DNA of 64,000 nt from Aurantiochytrium sp. KH105 (lineage: Eukaryota > Sar > Bigyra > Thraustochytrida > Thraustochytriidae), in the NCBI GenBank assembly GCA_003116975.1, contig BGKB01000046.1, forward strand, positions 186,001-250,000. The letters are read 5' to 3'. The notes beneath the pieces were generated by a model. It did no database searches, had not been told where the DNA came from, and saw nothing but the letters and a program-made list of their open reading frames with translations. The stretch's first letter is position 1; each line of letters starts with the position of its first letter. The position numbers and the translations under genes were made by a program. Below are positions 1-9,724 of the stretch, in pieces.

Positions 1-1999
1 CGGCGCCCAGACGCAAGAGAAGCGAAACAACTTCCGTGTGTCCAAAAATTGCCGCCAGATGGAGCGCCGTCGCGCCCGTCTCATCAAGAGCCTCCATGAA
101 AGACGCTCCCGCGACCACGGCCTCGTGAACGCGCTGCACGGATCCCGCGCGACATGCGCGTTCCAGCTCGCGATTCGTAGCTTGGCGATGCTCGAGCTCA
201 AGCTTGCGACGGGTCGTTTCTTGTCGGCGACGAAGTTCCTCGGCCTCCTTCTCAACCTGGTCGTCCACAGCGGCCTTGAGAACGGCGTAATTACGCGCAA
301 CGCTGGGGTGCTCCGCCACAAGGGCTCGCAACGTGTCGAGTGTCAAGACACCGAGCTCGCAGCCGTGCATGTACGGCTGGGCAAGTTTGGTCCCGCTTGT
401 GGGCAAAAGACTGTCGAGAGAAGCCTCTACCTCTACAGCACAGATATTCACCGAGTTGAACGGGTAAATTTGCACGTTGCGATCGGCCTTGATCGCAAGA
501 GTACGGCGCTTGTCTGCCGGGTGGATCGGAGCGCGGTGCCCGCGGTCATGCGCCTCATTGTGACTTGACGAACTTGCATTCACAGTGTGTGCATCGTGAT
601 GTTGCGAACCCTCGCCGAGATGCCGATGCCGCATCTTGAACGCAGTGGCCAAGGAGCGGCGGCGATGCGTGCTATTGCTGCCCATCCCGGGCAAACCATG
701 CCCGCCGCTGCCGCCGCTGCTGTCGTGTCCAGGGTCGACGCTGTCAGCGCCCTCAGAGTCCATGCCCGCCGTTTCGTCGTCGTGAGCGCCACTGCCTCCA
801 CGACGTCCTTCGTACGCGTCATTTGCGTTCTCTCGTGATAGCGAAGGAACCGGCCGATCCAAACTACCGGCGCTACTGGGCTCATCGCCGTGAAGAGAAA
901 TATGACACAAAGAACTAAACGTACGCTGCGCATGGTCTGGTCGCCTTGCCCGCGGCCTCGCTTCCTCGCCGACGAGCTGGCCATCGCTATCAAAGTCGTC
1001 AAAACTATCGCCGAGACGGCCGGACGTATCAAAGTCATCCGTTTCGTCGTCGTCTTCATCGTCTTCGTCGTCCGCCTCATCAAAATAGCTCGAGCCGTCG
1101 ATAAGAGCCCTGGCGCGCCCGCTCGCATCTGTTCGTCGACGCTCTTGACATGACGATGACATAGTAGAGTTGGATCCTGACGCGGACGTCGACGACATTG
1201 CGCTTGCGGGGTCGATGACCTGAAAGTTGCTGTTGGTGTGCAGATTAAGCCCTCGTGCCGAGGCATTTTCGTTGAGTCGATGAATTGTGACGTAATGATC
1301 AGAAAGAACGCATACTTCAAATACGGCGCCCTGTTCCAGAGTGGCTACAACGGTACCCTTCATGGAAATGCGCACTGCGCCTCTACGGACAACGTAGATG
1401 GCGCCGCGCGGGGCGACGGCGAGGTATCGGTTCGGGAAAATGTTCTCTCGACGCAGGCTTTGCAAAAGTCTTGTCTCGAAACTGAGCAGTTCCTCATCGG
1501 GGACTGCGCGAGTAAGCGTTCGGAAAAAGTCGTTATATCGAAGCAGCCTGCTGTACAGATGTCGCAAGCAGCTGAGTCGATTCTTTTCTGGCAAGATGCT
1601 AAGAAGAAATTCCTCGATGCATCCAGCGTCTTCATGATCCCTGAACTTTCGATACTGCGCGCAAATGGCATCTTCTACGGTTTCTCCGTGGCGCTTGAAC
1701 TTTCGCAGCACCTTGGAGGCCAAGACGCGGTCAAAGCGGAGCTGACTCACGTAGAGCGCCACGAGATGCAAGGCGTCATTCGGATTAATTGCGTTCTCTT
1801 CTGCGGCAATCAGCATGGCGCTCGAGCTCGTCGAGCTTTGCAGTCGCGATGAGGTGCCGCCCGCGCGCTTCGAGTCCCCGGGTAAGCCTGTGCTGACGAG
1901 GCTCGCGCTCCCGGACGTTTTGCTCCATCGCAAGGTCTTATCTTTGAGTGTCTTCATTCCTGACGACTTGCGCCGCGCGAGGTGCTTCATCGGGTTCAT
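1..1999 (-). CDS. C-linker/CNBD-like and ankyrin-repeat protein (3' part outside window)
   Basis: One open frame runs from an ATG at 1999 to the window edge (about 666 codons, no stop), with an in-frame stop just upstream near 2110. Residues about 70-150 resemble the C-linker of HCN/AKT-type channels, followed by half a cyclic-nucleotide-binding fold around residue 214 (IYVVRRGAVRIS, then TLEQGAVFEVCVL). About 240 residues of acidic, Ser/Gly/His-rich sequence follow. Then comes what looks like the end of the same fold near residue 547 (CELGVLTLDTLRALVAEHP), a charged helix, and ankyrin repeats from about residue 610 (ATALHLAAIFGHTEVVSLLL). This order matches the cytoplasmic half of plant-type voltage-gated K+ channels, but no transmembrane segments precede it. 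It is either a soluble regulator or the last exon of a channel. Ligand binding is uncertain because the usual phosphate-binding cassette is not evident. Confidence 0.6.
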   Translation of the reverse strand, partial: MNPMKHLARRKSSGMKTLKDKTLRWSKTSGSASLVSTGLPGDSKRAGGTSSRLQSSTSSSAMLIAAEENAINPNDALHLVALYVSQLRFDRVLASKVLRKFKRHGETVEDAICAQYRKFRDHEDAGCIEEFLLSILPEKNRLSCLRHLYSRLLRYNDFFRTLTRAVPDEELLSFETRLLQSLRRENIFPNRYLAVAPRGAIYVVRRGAVRISMKGTVVATLEQGAVFEVCVLSDHYVTIHRLNENASARGLNLHTNSNFQVIDPASAMSSTSASGSNSTMSSSCQERRRTDASGRARALIDGSSYFDEADDEDDEDDDETDDFDTSGRLGDSFDDFDSDGQLVGEEARPRARRPDHAQRTFSSLCHISLHGDEPSSAGSLDRPVPSLSRENANDAYEGRRGGSGAHDDETAGMDSEGADSVDPGHDSSGGSGGHGLPGMGSNSTHRRRSLATAFKMRHRHLGEGSQHHDAHTVNASSSSHNEAHDRGHRAPIHPADKRRTLAIKADRNVQIYPFNSVNICAVEVEASLDSLLPTSGTKLAQPYMHGCELGVLTLDTLRALVAEHPSVARNYAVLKAAVDDQVEKEAEELRRRQETTRRKLELEHRQATNRELERACRAGSVQRVHEAVVAGASFMEALDETGATALHLAAIFGHTEVVSLLLRLGA

Positions 2000-3455
2000 C
2001 TTCCCTTCTCCTACGCTCCTCTGTGCTCGTCTGTGCTCTGCGCTCGATCCGTTCGCCCGCGACGCTCTTGACAGCCCCGATTTTCGCCCGGTCCACCACC
2101 ACCGCTGCTGCTACTACTTCTACCCGTCGTCAACCTGCACGCTGCAAACTTTTGACCAGTCTCGCGCAGAGGAGAGATTTCGTCAGCGGGAGCTCCAGCT
2201 CCAGCTCCAGCTCGCTCGCCTGCTCGCGCTGCCCGGCGCGGTCTGCGCCGCGCTGCGCTGCGCCGCGCGGGGCGGAGCGAACGAGACGGGCGGGCGGGCA
2301 GGCGGCAAGGCGAGGCGAGGCGAGGCGAGGCGACACGAGGCGAGCAGCGGGGTCCAAGGCCGCGAGCGAGCGGCGCGGACCCGAGCGAGACGAGACTCCC
2401 AGAAGTCGGGTCAAGTCTGCCTTGGCCGTCCCTTCCCTTGGCTTCCCTTCGCGGCCCGCCCGGCGCAGCCCGGCGCCGGCGCTCACGCGAGCGGCCGTCT
2501 CGGGCGCCGCGGGGCGCGGGGTCGGCGGGGTCTGCGAGGCCTCAAAGGAAGGCGTCTCGAGCGGCGCGGGATGGCCGCCTTGCGCTCCTGATCTGATTTT
2601 CAAAACGAGCCCTCCGAGCGATGCGCCTCCCCCGCCCTGGCGCCGCCGGCGCGCCCGCGCCTCGCTCGCGCGCGCGCGCGCTCCCGCCTGCTCTCCCTCG
2701 CGCCCGCCTGCCTGCTTCGCGCGCGGTTCGGGCGCGAGCGTCGCGCAGCGTGGCGGGGCGTCGCTCGCCGGGCAGCGTGGGCGCGGCGCTTCGGTTTTGG
2801 CGCTGTGTTCCGGGTCCTCCAAAGTTTCACTTGCGCCGCTCCGCGCCCGTGTCACGCTGGCGTTTGCTACACTTGCGCGGGGCCCCTGCCGCACTTGCGC
2901 GCCCGCCGCGACTGCCGCCGCGCCGCGACAAGTCGACTATACCGCGATACCCCACTTGCGCCCTCGCCGTGGTCCGCCTTGCCGCCCAGACTCGCGCCTT
3001 GCCCCTTTACAGGATCCCCCGGGGCCCGACGATCCCCCCCAGCTATATCGTGCACAACCGGAAGAACGGTGCAATCGGGAGGGTGCGGAGAGAACTATCC
3101 GCGAGGAAAAGGGCTGACGTACAAGACCAGAGGACATCGGGCATTTAGAAAACCCAGACTAAGCGTGAGGCGGGTACGAGAAGCACGGAGCTAATTTGCT
3201 GCGAAAGTGGCAGAAGATTGCTCTTCTTCGACCAGGATTTCTTTTCTGCTGCTTGTTACTACTAGTGCCCACACCGCGACACATGGACGACGCTTGGACG
3301 AGCAGTGCAGGGCCGCGCAGTGCAGCAGCGGCAGAACGCGAACAGCAGGAGAGAGCAGAGAGTAAGTGCATCATCTACAGAGACAGAGACAGAGACAAGA
3401 CAGCGACAGCGCACGAGCCGCCGGCACCCCGTCTCCAACCCGCAGAGCAAAGAAG
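2000..3455. other. GC-rich intergenic region between divergent genes
   Basis: No convincing gene. The stretch separates the CNBD-ankyrin gene (-) from the GlcG-like gene (+). It is very GC-rich between about 2200 and 3000, so long meaningless reading frames occur in several frames. It contains an AGCTCC tandem repeat near 2190-2212, a cluster of four CACTTGCG 8-mers (2828-2960), and from about 3100 less GC-rich sequence that is probably the leader of the downstream gene. Confidence 0.6.
2828..2960 (+). promoter_or_regulatory. Cluster of four CACTTGCG motifs
   Basis: Exact CACTTGCG occurs at 2828-2835, 2870-2877, 2892-2899 and 2953-2960, all in the same orientation, about 500-630 bases upstream of the GlcG-like start codon. 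The same 8-mer clusters in two other GC-rich upstream regions of this window (21220-21471 and 35501-35567), which suggests a shared transcription-factor site or core promoter element. The function is inferred from position only. Confidence 0.5.
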
Positions 3456-3920
3456 ATGAGCGTCACCGCCTCGCAAGCGGACACCATCGTCAAGCGCGCC
3501 CTTGAGGTCGGCCGCGCGAACAAGCTGCAGCCCCTGACGGTCGCCGTGCTCGACGCCGGCGGCCACCTCGTGGCCTTTTACAAGGAGGACGGCGCCTCGA
3601 TCTTCCGCGAGGCCATCGCCCGCGGCAAGGCCATGGGCGCCCTGGGACTCGGCACGGACAGTGCCAACCTCGCCAAGGTGGCCGCGGACCGTCCGGCCTT
3701 TATCCAATCTGCTTTCGTGGCCACCGGCGGCCAGATCATCCCGGTCCCGGGTGGCGTGCTCATCAAGGACCACTCCGGCAAGGTCATCGGCGCCGTTGGC
3801 ATCAGTGGCGACGTCTCCGAGGCCGATGAGGCCTGCGGAATTGCCGGCATCCGCACCGCCGGTCTCTCGTGCGCCGCCATCAAGGACGGACGTGACTGCC
3901 ACCTCAAGGCCCACCTTTAA
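3456..3920 (+). CDS. GlcG/HbpS-family (DUF336-type) heme-binding-like protein
   Basis: A 154-residue protein, the usual length for the GlcG/HbpS family of small heme- or corrinoid-associated proteins. The alternating motifs LTVAVLDAGGHLVAFYKEDGA, FIQSAFVATGGQIIPVPGGVLI and IGAVGISGDVSEADEACGIAGI are diagnostic of the fold. The start at 3456 follows a purine-rich context (AAGAAGATGA); the frame is open further upstream to 3366, but that part is low-complexity and does not belong to the family. No signal or targeting peptide is obvious. The family is mainly bacterial, where members bind heme or sit in glycolate and degradation operons, so the role here is unknown. Strong C-ending codon bias suggests high expression. 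Confidence 0.85.
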   Translation: MSVTASQADTIVKRALEVGRANKLQPLTVAVLDAGGHLVAFYKEDGASIFREAIARGKAMGALGLGTDSANLAKVAADRPAFIQSAFVATGGQIIPVPGGVLIKDHSGKVIGAVGISGDVSEADEACGIAGIRTAGLSCAAIKDGRDCHLKAHL

Positions 3921-4258
3921 GTATAATCATTATGGTATGTAGTTTGCCGATCGTGTAAACGAACGAATGAACGAACGAACGAACGAACGAACGAACGAAC
4001 GCATTTTAAGATACTCCATTGTTCTCCTTGACGAAAGAAATGCTGTTGCTGGCAATCTCCTTTCTTTTTCCAATTCACAAGCAAGATCTCGCTTTCAAGA
4101 TTGATCGTGGGATCTCTCTCTTTCCTTTCAGCTCGTGTCAACTACTATGGTTATGGATGATTCTGTTTTCTCACGAATTCGTCTTGCAAACATCTTTTCG
4201 CGTTTTGGTTGCTGGGTCACCACCATTCTCGCGCGGTCATCAAAGACGGCCCACCACA
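3921..4258. other. Short convergent intergenic region with (GAAC)n repeat
   Basis: Lies between two convergent genes. It holds an imperfect GAAC tetranucleotide tract at about 3957-4001, then AT-richer sequence of probable 3' UTRs. No gene seen. Confidence 0.7.
3957..4001. repeat. (GAAC)n tetranucleotide microsatellite
   Basis: About eleven units of GAAC, with one GAAT variant, just downstream of the GlcG-like stop codon. Confidence 0.9.
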
Positions 4259-5824
4259 TCACTCTGTCCTCACGCAATTCTCGGTTGTCCCGCCCTCAAA
4301 ACTGTCGCGTACCGCCGTGTATGTGCCAGCGATCATGGCCACAATACCAACCACGAGCATAAAAAGAGGCACCCAAAAGTCGCGCAATGCCGCCAGACGC
4401 CCGCTTAGTGTCGTGCGGTAGAATGGGTGATCCTTGTCCCAAGCTTTGGTACTCTTATTCCAGGTGATGCGCAAAGAGTGCACCTTGAAGTGGCACATGG
4501 CGGGCAAGATGAAGCCGAGCATACTTGCGCTAAGCGCTCCAGTGAGCTCGATAATGATCCCCAAATCTGTCACTGCCACGCCAATAATCGTCGCCACCCC
4601 CCAAAGCCCCAACGTGAGTCCAAAGTGCCATGCCGACGACATCCGCCGCGAGCCCTTGAGCGTCGGCGAAAATCCATGATAAATCGCAAAGAGCGAGTGT
4701 CGCGCCACAAAGTTCTCCATGGGAAAGGTAAAGACCATTGTCAGGGCCAAGAGAAATCGTGCTACGTTGCTGACGTTGTCATTGCACGGAAAGTTGTTCA
4801 AAATGTTGGGAAGTGTCTGGTTAAAGAAGGCCAGATAACCCGCAAGCGACAGCAAGACCGACATAATCATGGCCGTTGACACGGCCCCCGTGTTAACGCG
4901 GTCCCACTCTCTCGTCGTTGGCACCTTGAGCGTGTTGAAAACGATAAAGGACGAGTGCTGACACACGTACGCAAAAGAGATTGCGCCAAATCCTGCAAAG
5001 ATGGAGCTGTTGGCAAAGGTGAACTCCGGCTCGATCGGACCACGGTCTGCTTCGGGCCACTCCGAAACTCCATACGCCGCGCGCGCAATGACCAACAGGA
5101 CAATAATTCCGTCTGCGGTGATGGACAGCGAAGAGCTCCACGACAAGGCCGCCATGTCCCGCAAGAGACTCAGGGGTAAAATGATGACCAGCGCAAAGAG
5201 GAAAACGACCAGACGACGGTCGCTTTGTACGCCGAAAAGGTGGTCGAGCACGACGGGAATGGTGTCGCCCACAATGACCAAGTAGGCGCACATGGCCCCG
5301 AAGGCAAAGATCGCCATGAAGAGCGACACTACCGCAAACCCGACCTTTCCAAAACAGTGCTTGCACAGGCCCTCGTAGCTCCGCTCTTTGACCAAAACGC
5401 CCAGCTGAACGAGCGTGTTGACACTAAAGTGCGTAAAATACGCCACCACCAGCAGGAGCAGAAAGCCCATCACAAACCCGCATTCGGCCACAGCAAAGGG
5501 AAGGCCGATCACTCCAGCGCCAACGATACTGTTCACAAAGTTAAAGCACGCGCCGAGTTTGCCGCTGTTCCCAGGAATGACCTCGTCGTCGTCGTCGTCG
5601 CCCTCGTCTTGGTCTGCTCCCAGGGCGTCGGCGTTCGGGCCGTTGTGCGTCACACCCACCATGCCATTCTCGTCCCCGCCGCTGCCGTCTTCGCCCTCGT
5701 TGCTGCGCGCGCTCACGGGTCTGAACCCGCCATCGTCGTCGCGCTCGCCGCCCCGCGCCCCGTCGCGGTCCTCCACCGCGAGCTCGTTGAGCTCAATGTC
5801 CCGGACCTTGGGCTCCCCGAGCAT
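4259..5824 (-). CDS. AAAP/SLC38-type amino acid transporter
   Basis: A 521-residue integral membrane protein. About 85 hydrophilic, acidic N-terminal residues precede the first membrane helix, which carries the family signature ACFNFVNSIVGAGVIGLPFA. About ten further hydrophobic helices follow (for example FGAMCAYLVIVGDTIPVVLDHLF and FGAISFAYVCQHSSFIVFNTL), which is the APC-fold layout of AAAP/SLC38 and plant AVT6 carriers. Such proteins are H+- or Na+-coupled neutral amino acid transporters of the plasma or vacuolar membrane; the substrate cannot be read from sequence. The start at 5824 is the only in-frame ATG before the acidic tail. No intron is apparent. Confidence 0.9.
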   Translation of the reverse strand: MLGEPKVRDIELNELAVEDRDGARGGERDDDGGFRPVSARSNEGEDGSGGDENGMVGVTHNGPNADALGADQDEGDDDDDEVIPGNSGKLGACFNFVNSIVGAGVIGLPFAVAECGFVMGFLLLLVVAYFTHFSVNTLVQLGVLVKERSYEGLCKHCFGKVGFAVVSLFMAIFAFGAMCAYLVIVGDTIPVVLDHLFGVQSDRRLVVFLFALVIILPLSLLRDMAALSWSSSLSITADGIIVLLVIARAAYGVSEWPEADRGPIEPEFTFANSSIFAGFGAISFAYVCQHSSFIVFNTLKVPTTREWDRVNTGAVSTAMIMSVLLSLAGYLAFFNQTLPNILNNFPCNDNVSNVARFLLALTMVFTFPMENFVARHSLFAIYHGFSPTLKGSRRMSSAWHFGLTLGLWGVATIIGVAVTDLGIIIELTGALSASMLGFILPAMCHFKVHSLRITWNKSTKAWDKDHPFYRTTLSGRLAALRDFWVPLFMLVVGIVAMIAGTYTAVRDSFEGGTTENCVRTE

Positions 5825-6257
5825 CGTGCGCTATCAGGCAGGCCCTTTCGATCGATCGATCACTCACTCAATCGACGAACGGCCCCGTCACCCGCACGCA
5901 GGCGCGACCCGCCTCCTCGAGGCCGTCTCCGCTCCGCGCGAGCGAGAGACAGAGGTCCCCGTCGCGCGTCCTGCGCACGCTCAAGCGAGCAGAGCCACGC
6001 AAGGCGACGCGGCTTCAGGAACTGCGAGGTGGCACAAGCTGCCTGCCCGTGTGAGCTGGCGGGAGACCATTGTGCGGTGGTAGATACGATCAGATTGGGC
6101 TTCCTTTTCGTAACCCATCCAGACGCTCCGAGCAGCATGGCGACGATGTGAGCGGCCCGAACGAGCTGCATCTTGCAGGATGGAAAGCATGCATGCTTCA
6201 CCTCGCCCACGTCAGGAAGCCTGAGCCTGAGCCTGGCAAGTATATGGAAATGATACG
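5825..6257. other. Intergenic region upstream of the amino acid transporter
   Basis: About 430 bases between the transporter start and the end of the TPR gene. It contains a short GATCGATCGATC / ACTCACTCA stretch near 5850-5875. I see no gene; reading frames here have no family resemblance. Confidence 0.6.
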
Positions 6258-9020
6258 TCATCTCTCGAGGCGTTGCAGGACCAGGTCGCGAAGACCAGCG
6301 TCTGCCGAACTGAAGGTGAAGGCGCTTCCGGACGAGGGCACGAGAACCGAGGGCCGGCCAGGAGCGGCAACATGGCCTTGCAATGCAACGTTTGCCTGCT
6401 CCAACAATCTGCACCCGCTCTCCTCGAGAGCAAGAAACGCAGCAAGACTTCGGCCGCAAAATGCAGGCGGTGATCTTGCGTCTGCAACTTGATTCGTATT
6501 GGCTACTGGCTTAGCACTGCGCAAAGTGTCTGTGGGGTCCACACCACTTGCAAAATGCAAAAGAGTCGGTCCTAAGTCGAGCGCACTCATGACCACTATC
6601 TCTGAAGAGCTACGCTGAGTCTGAAGTCCACGCCGTCGTAGCTGGCTGAGGGGAACGCGTACAACTGACAAGGACTTGTTCTCGCGAACTTCAACCATGA
6701 CTTCGTCATGCGATTCTTCATCTCCCTCGCACGGCAGCGTGCGAACGACGGTGAAAGGCGCACCGTCAGTGTTGCGGGAAACGCGATCACCTGCGCGAAG
6801 CACGGGCGGGCGTGGGCCCAATGCATCGGCAATGACGATACACTCATCGAGCACACTACGTGTAAGTGTACCTGAGCCCACCACCGCTACCACGATCACG
6901 CGCGCAAGTGAACCACAGGCGTGCATCACCTTGATCGCTTCTTCCATCTTGCGCACACGCACAAAGGCGCATGGAGTCTCTTGCGATCCATGAAAGAAGT
7001 TTTCCAACTCGAAAACCTCCTCAACATCGTCCCAGCATCTTGTAGAAAACCCATGGGAAGAAAACGCCTGTTCGAGTGTAGCAGACCCTAGTTGCGGGTC
7101 TTCGAGACGTGCGCGCAAGGTCGCTGTTGCGGAGGCGCTTGCGCTACTTGCATCCGCGTGCAAAACCTGTGTCAGACGCAGCGCAGAAGCGCGCCGATAT
7201 CGTGGAATAGCGTCGCGCAAGCGCTGGAGGCCTTCTTCTCGAAAGCCGACGTCTTCAACGTCTTCCATATCGGTGTTGTCGCTTCCCACCACCAAAAAAA
7301 GCGAGCTCTGCTTTCTTGGCTTCATCGAGTTCTCCTGTTTTCCAGATTCATTTCCATTGCCTATCTCACTTGCTTCGCATGCGGACAGCGCCCGCGAATG
7401 AGAACCAGAGACGGGCCACACCATGTCTTCCACGGATGACATTGCATAGAAAGGGCCTTCGTTGATGCCCCAAGATGACTCTACGCTGGCATCTCCGTCA
7501 TTGAGACGCCGAACGCCACACCCAGGCGCACGTTTTGGATACGCAACCTGACCCAATTGGCGCCACATATCAAGACACGAGGTTGCCTCGCGAACAGCTT
7601 CTTCTTGCAACGTCTCCAATGACTCACCACCTTCTTCCGCAGGAACAGTATGCAGAGCAGGGACGTCGCCGCAAAGTGGTCTGGCCCGTGTCCTCGCGTC
7701 CATCTTGAGCATCTTGCAAAGCTGAGCAACGCGTTCAAGGTCTTCCAGCGCGAGAGCATACTGCCCAAGCGCCTTGTGAGCCCGAGACCGCGTCAGAAGC
7801 GCGTGAGGAGACTCGCAGCCAAGAGGATCGAGTGCGATCGCCTCGCCGCAGCACTGCACGGCTTCGACGTACCCCGTTTCACGGGCAATGTACGTCCGTG
7901 CAAGTCCAACAAGAACAACGCAGCGAAGCAACGTGCCAATGCACTGATCGCTCTGATGTTCGTTGAGAATCCGACGCGCCGCGGCAAACTTGATCGCGGC
8001 CGAATAGTGAAAGGTCTCGCGATGAAGGCGATCTCCCTCGCGCACGAGCTTTTGCACAATAGCCTCAATGGAAAGATCACTCCCCATCGATCGATCGACC
8101 TCTAGCACGGCATTGTCTTCGAGCGATCGTCCCTGTCGCTCTCGCGCCACGCGAGTTGCGCGCGCCTTGAGCGCCTTGACGTGTGCTGCCGCGTCTGACA
8201 CAGCGGACTGTGCAAGGTGAAGTTCTGCGAGAAGAGGGGCTCCCATTTCAAGAAACGCCTTCCCGCGTAGCACCCAGGCTGAAGCAACCGACGAGTCCTT
8301 GATCAGGACACCTCGAAAAGCATCAACAGCCTCAACCCAGTTCTCGAGGAACAGATGACTCTGACCGATGAGCATATTCACTTCTTGTTGAGCTCCTCGC
8401 ACAAGCCGCGCAAAGGAAGCCGTGGCCTCCTCTGCAGCTGATTTAGGCCCCGGGTCACCCTTGCCCGAGGACGCACACTCGCCATGTCCATGATTATGGC
8501 CATGCCCATGTCCATGACCGTGTCCGTGTCCATGCCCATGTCCATGCTGCGAGCAGTGTGCTCCTTGATTGGGTTGCTGGTTGACGTTGTCCTTGGTGTC
8601 AGAAATCTCAAGCTTGTTTGCAAGCGTCTCGATGCCAGCCCTGGAAGCTTCGAGATGCTTTAACGCGGCATCGAATTTGGATCGTTTGAGGAGTGTCACG
8701 GCTTCTTCTCGTTCGCGAACAAATGTCTCAAATTGACTGCTCATGTTCGCAATCTCTGCAGCCTCGACGCGTTTCGCAGCAGCATCGTCACTGATGTCAG
8801 CGTTGTTCTTTTTCGCTTTGAGCGCTGCAACCCGTGCGGCGCGGTCCTTCCGTTTTGCTTGCTTCTGGAGTTTGCCCAGCTCATTTTTGCGAGCCTTGTC
8901 GTCCCTTTCGCTTGCAAGAAGTGCAGCCGGGCTTTGCGTCGCGTCGGGCGTCTTTCCGTCAGCCTGGCCTTCGAGTTCCTCGTAGTCCAGGCCGTCCCAG
9001 TACGCGTGCGGCTTGAGCAT
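6258..9020 (-). CDS. TPR-repeat protein with a Gly-His-rich linker
   Basis: A 920-residue protein starting MLKPHAYWDGLDYEELEG. The first 150 residues are charged and helical (KNELGKLQKQAKRKDRAARVAALKAKK). A linker of alternating Gly-His (about residues 155-180, two-codon repeats on the DNA) follows, then several degenerate tetratricopeptide-like helical pairs between about 200 and 440 (ENWVEAVDAFRGVLIKDSSVASAWVLRGKAFLEMG; AVQCCGEAIALDPLGCESPHALLTRSRAHKALGQY). The C-terminal half (about 560-920) contains an alpha/beta-like stretch around ARVIVVAVVGSGTLTRSVLDEC that I cannot assign. It is probably a cytosolic scaffold; Gly-His runs in other proteins bind Ni, Zn or Cu, which is only a possibility here. 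Confidence 0.75.
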   Translation of the reverse strand: MLKPHAYWDGLDYEELEGQADGKTPDATQSPAALLASERDDKARKNELGKLQKQAKRKDRAARVAALKAKKNNADISDDAAAKRVEAAEIANMSSQFETFVREREEAVTLLKRSKFDAALKHLEASRAGIETLANKLEISDTKDNVNQQPNQGAHCSQHGHGHGHGHGHGHGHGHNHGHGECASSGKGDPGPKSAAEEATASFARLVRGAQQEVNMLIGQSHLFLENWVEAVDAFRGVLIKDSSVASAWVLRGKAFLEMGAPLLAELHLAQSAVSDAAAHVKALKARATRVARERQGRSLEDNAVLEVDRSMGSDLSIEAIVQKLVREGDRLHRETFHYSAAIKFAAARRILNEHQSDQCIGTLLRCVVLVGLARTYIARETGYVEAVQCCGEAIALDPLGCESPHALLTRSRAHKALGQYALALEDLERVAQLCKMLKMDARTRARPLCGDVPALHTVPAEEGGESLETLQEEAVREATSCLDMWRQLGQVAYPKRAPGCGVRRLNDGDASVESSWGINEGPFYAMSSVEDMVWPVSGSHSRALSACEASEIGNGNESGKQENSMKPRKQSSLFLVVGSDNTDMEDVEDVGFREEGLQRLRDAIPRYRRASALRLTQVLHADASSASASATATLRARLEDPQLGSATLEQAFSSHGFSTRCWDDVEEVFELENFFHGSQETPCAFVRVRKMEEAIKVMHACGSLARVIVVAVVGSGTLTRSVLDECIVIADALGPRPPVLRAGDRVSRNTDGAPFTVVRTLPCEGDEESHDEVMVEVRENKSLSVVRVPLSQLRRRGLQTQRSSSEIVVMSALDLGPTLLHFASGVDPTDTLRSAKPVANTNQVADARSPPAFCGRSLAAFLALEESGCRLLEQANVALQGHVAAPGRPSVLVPSSGSAFTFSSADAGLRDLVLQRLER

Positions 9021-9724
9021 CTTTCTTTACCCTCCGCTCCAATGCTTCACTCAAGTGTGTTTGTTTTGTTTGTTTGTTTGTCTTTTTCGCCAAAAAGACG
9101 CGACGGCGTCTGCCGCGCTGCCGAGGACTTGTGCGCGCAGCGATCGGCTGCCGACGCTGCCAGCTGCCTGGCGCGCCAAGCCGAGTCTCTTTTGCGCGCA
9201 GCGCAAGAGCCCAGGGCGGGCCACCTAGACCTAGTAATAGCTACAAGTATACTACCAAGCTCTGGTCACCGTTTTTATCCCCTACTTTTTTCTACCTTAG
9301 AGAGAAGTGAGCAGCGAACGACTAGCCGTTGACGAAAAGACCAAAACCGTGACTTTTGACGAGACAAGTTGGCCTTGCTGTTCTTTCGCACAGCACAAAT
9401 AAGTTTGGGTCATAAGCGGAGAAAGCGCTCCGGTTTCATGAGTTCCTGCGATGATGGAGCGGTCGGTTCGCCGAATCCGTGCATGAATGAGTGAGTGAAT
9501 CTCTCCCTTGCTTGTTACTTACTTGCTTGCTTGCTTACGTGCGACCGGTGACTAGACTTGCAACCCAAAAAAGCAAGAGACAAACAAACATAGCAAACGC
9601 TCAACTTTGTCAGAGGGCGCGTTTGTTACCTGAAGACGCGCGCGTTGCAGGGAGATAGACGTCCGTCGTAAGCGACGAGACAGAAAGCAGCAACACGCGC
9701 GAAAACTCTTCGAGGTGAAATAGA
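9021..9724. other. Divergent promoter region, TPR gene / SF-assemblin gene
   Basis: About 700 bases between head-to-head starts. It holds a (TTTG)n tract at about 9058-9082 and a CTTG/GCTT tract near 9507-9537. No gene. It probably contains both promoters; no TATA box or other element stands out. Confidence 0.6.

Noticed and set aside
38-568. Open frame on the + strand
   Set aside because: It lies opposite the CNBD-ankyrin gene, whose minus-strand translation shows clear ankyrin motifs; the + frame has no family resemblance.
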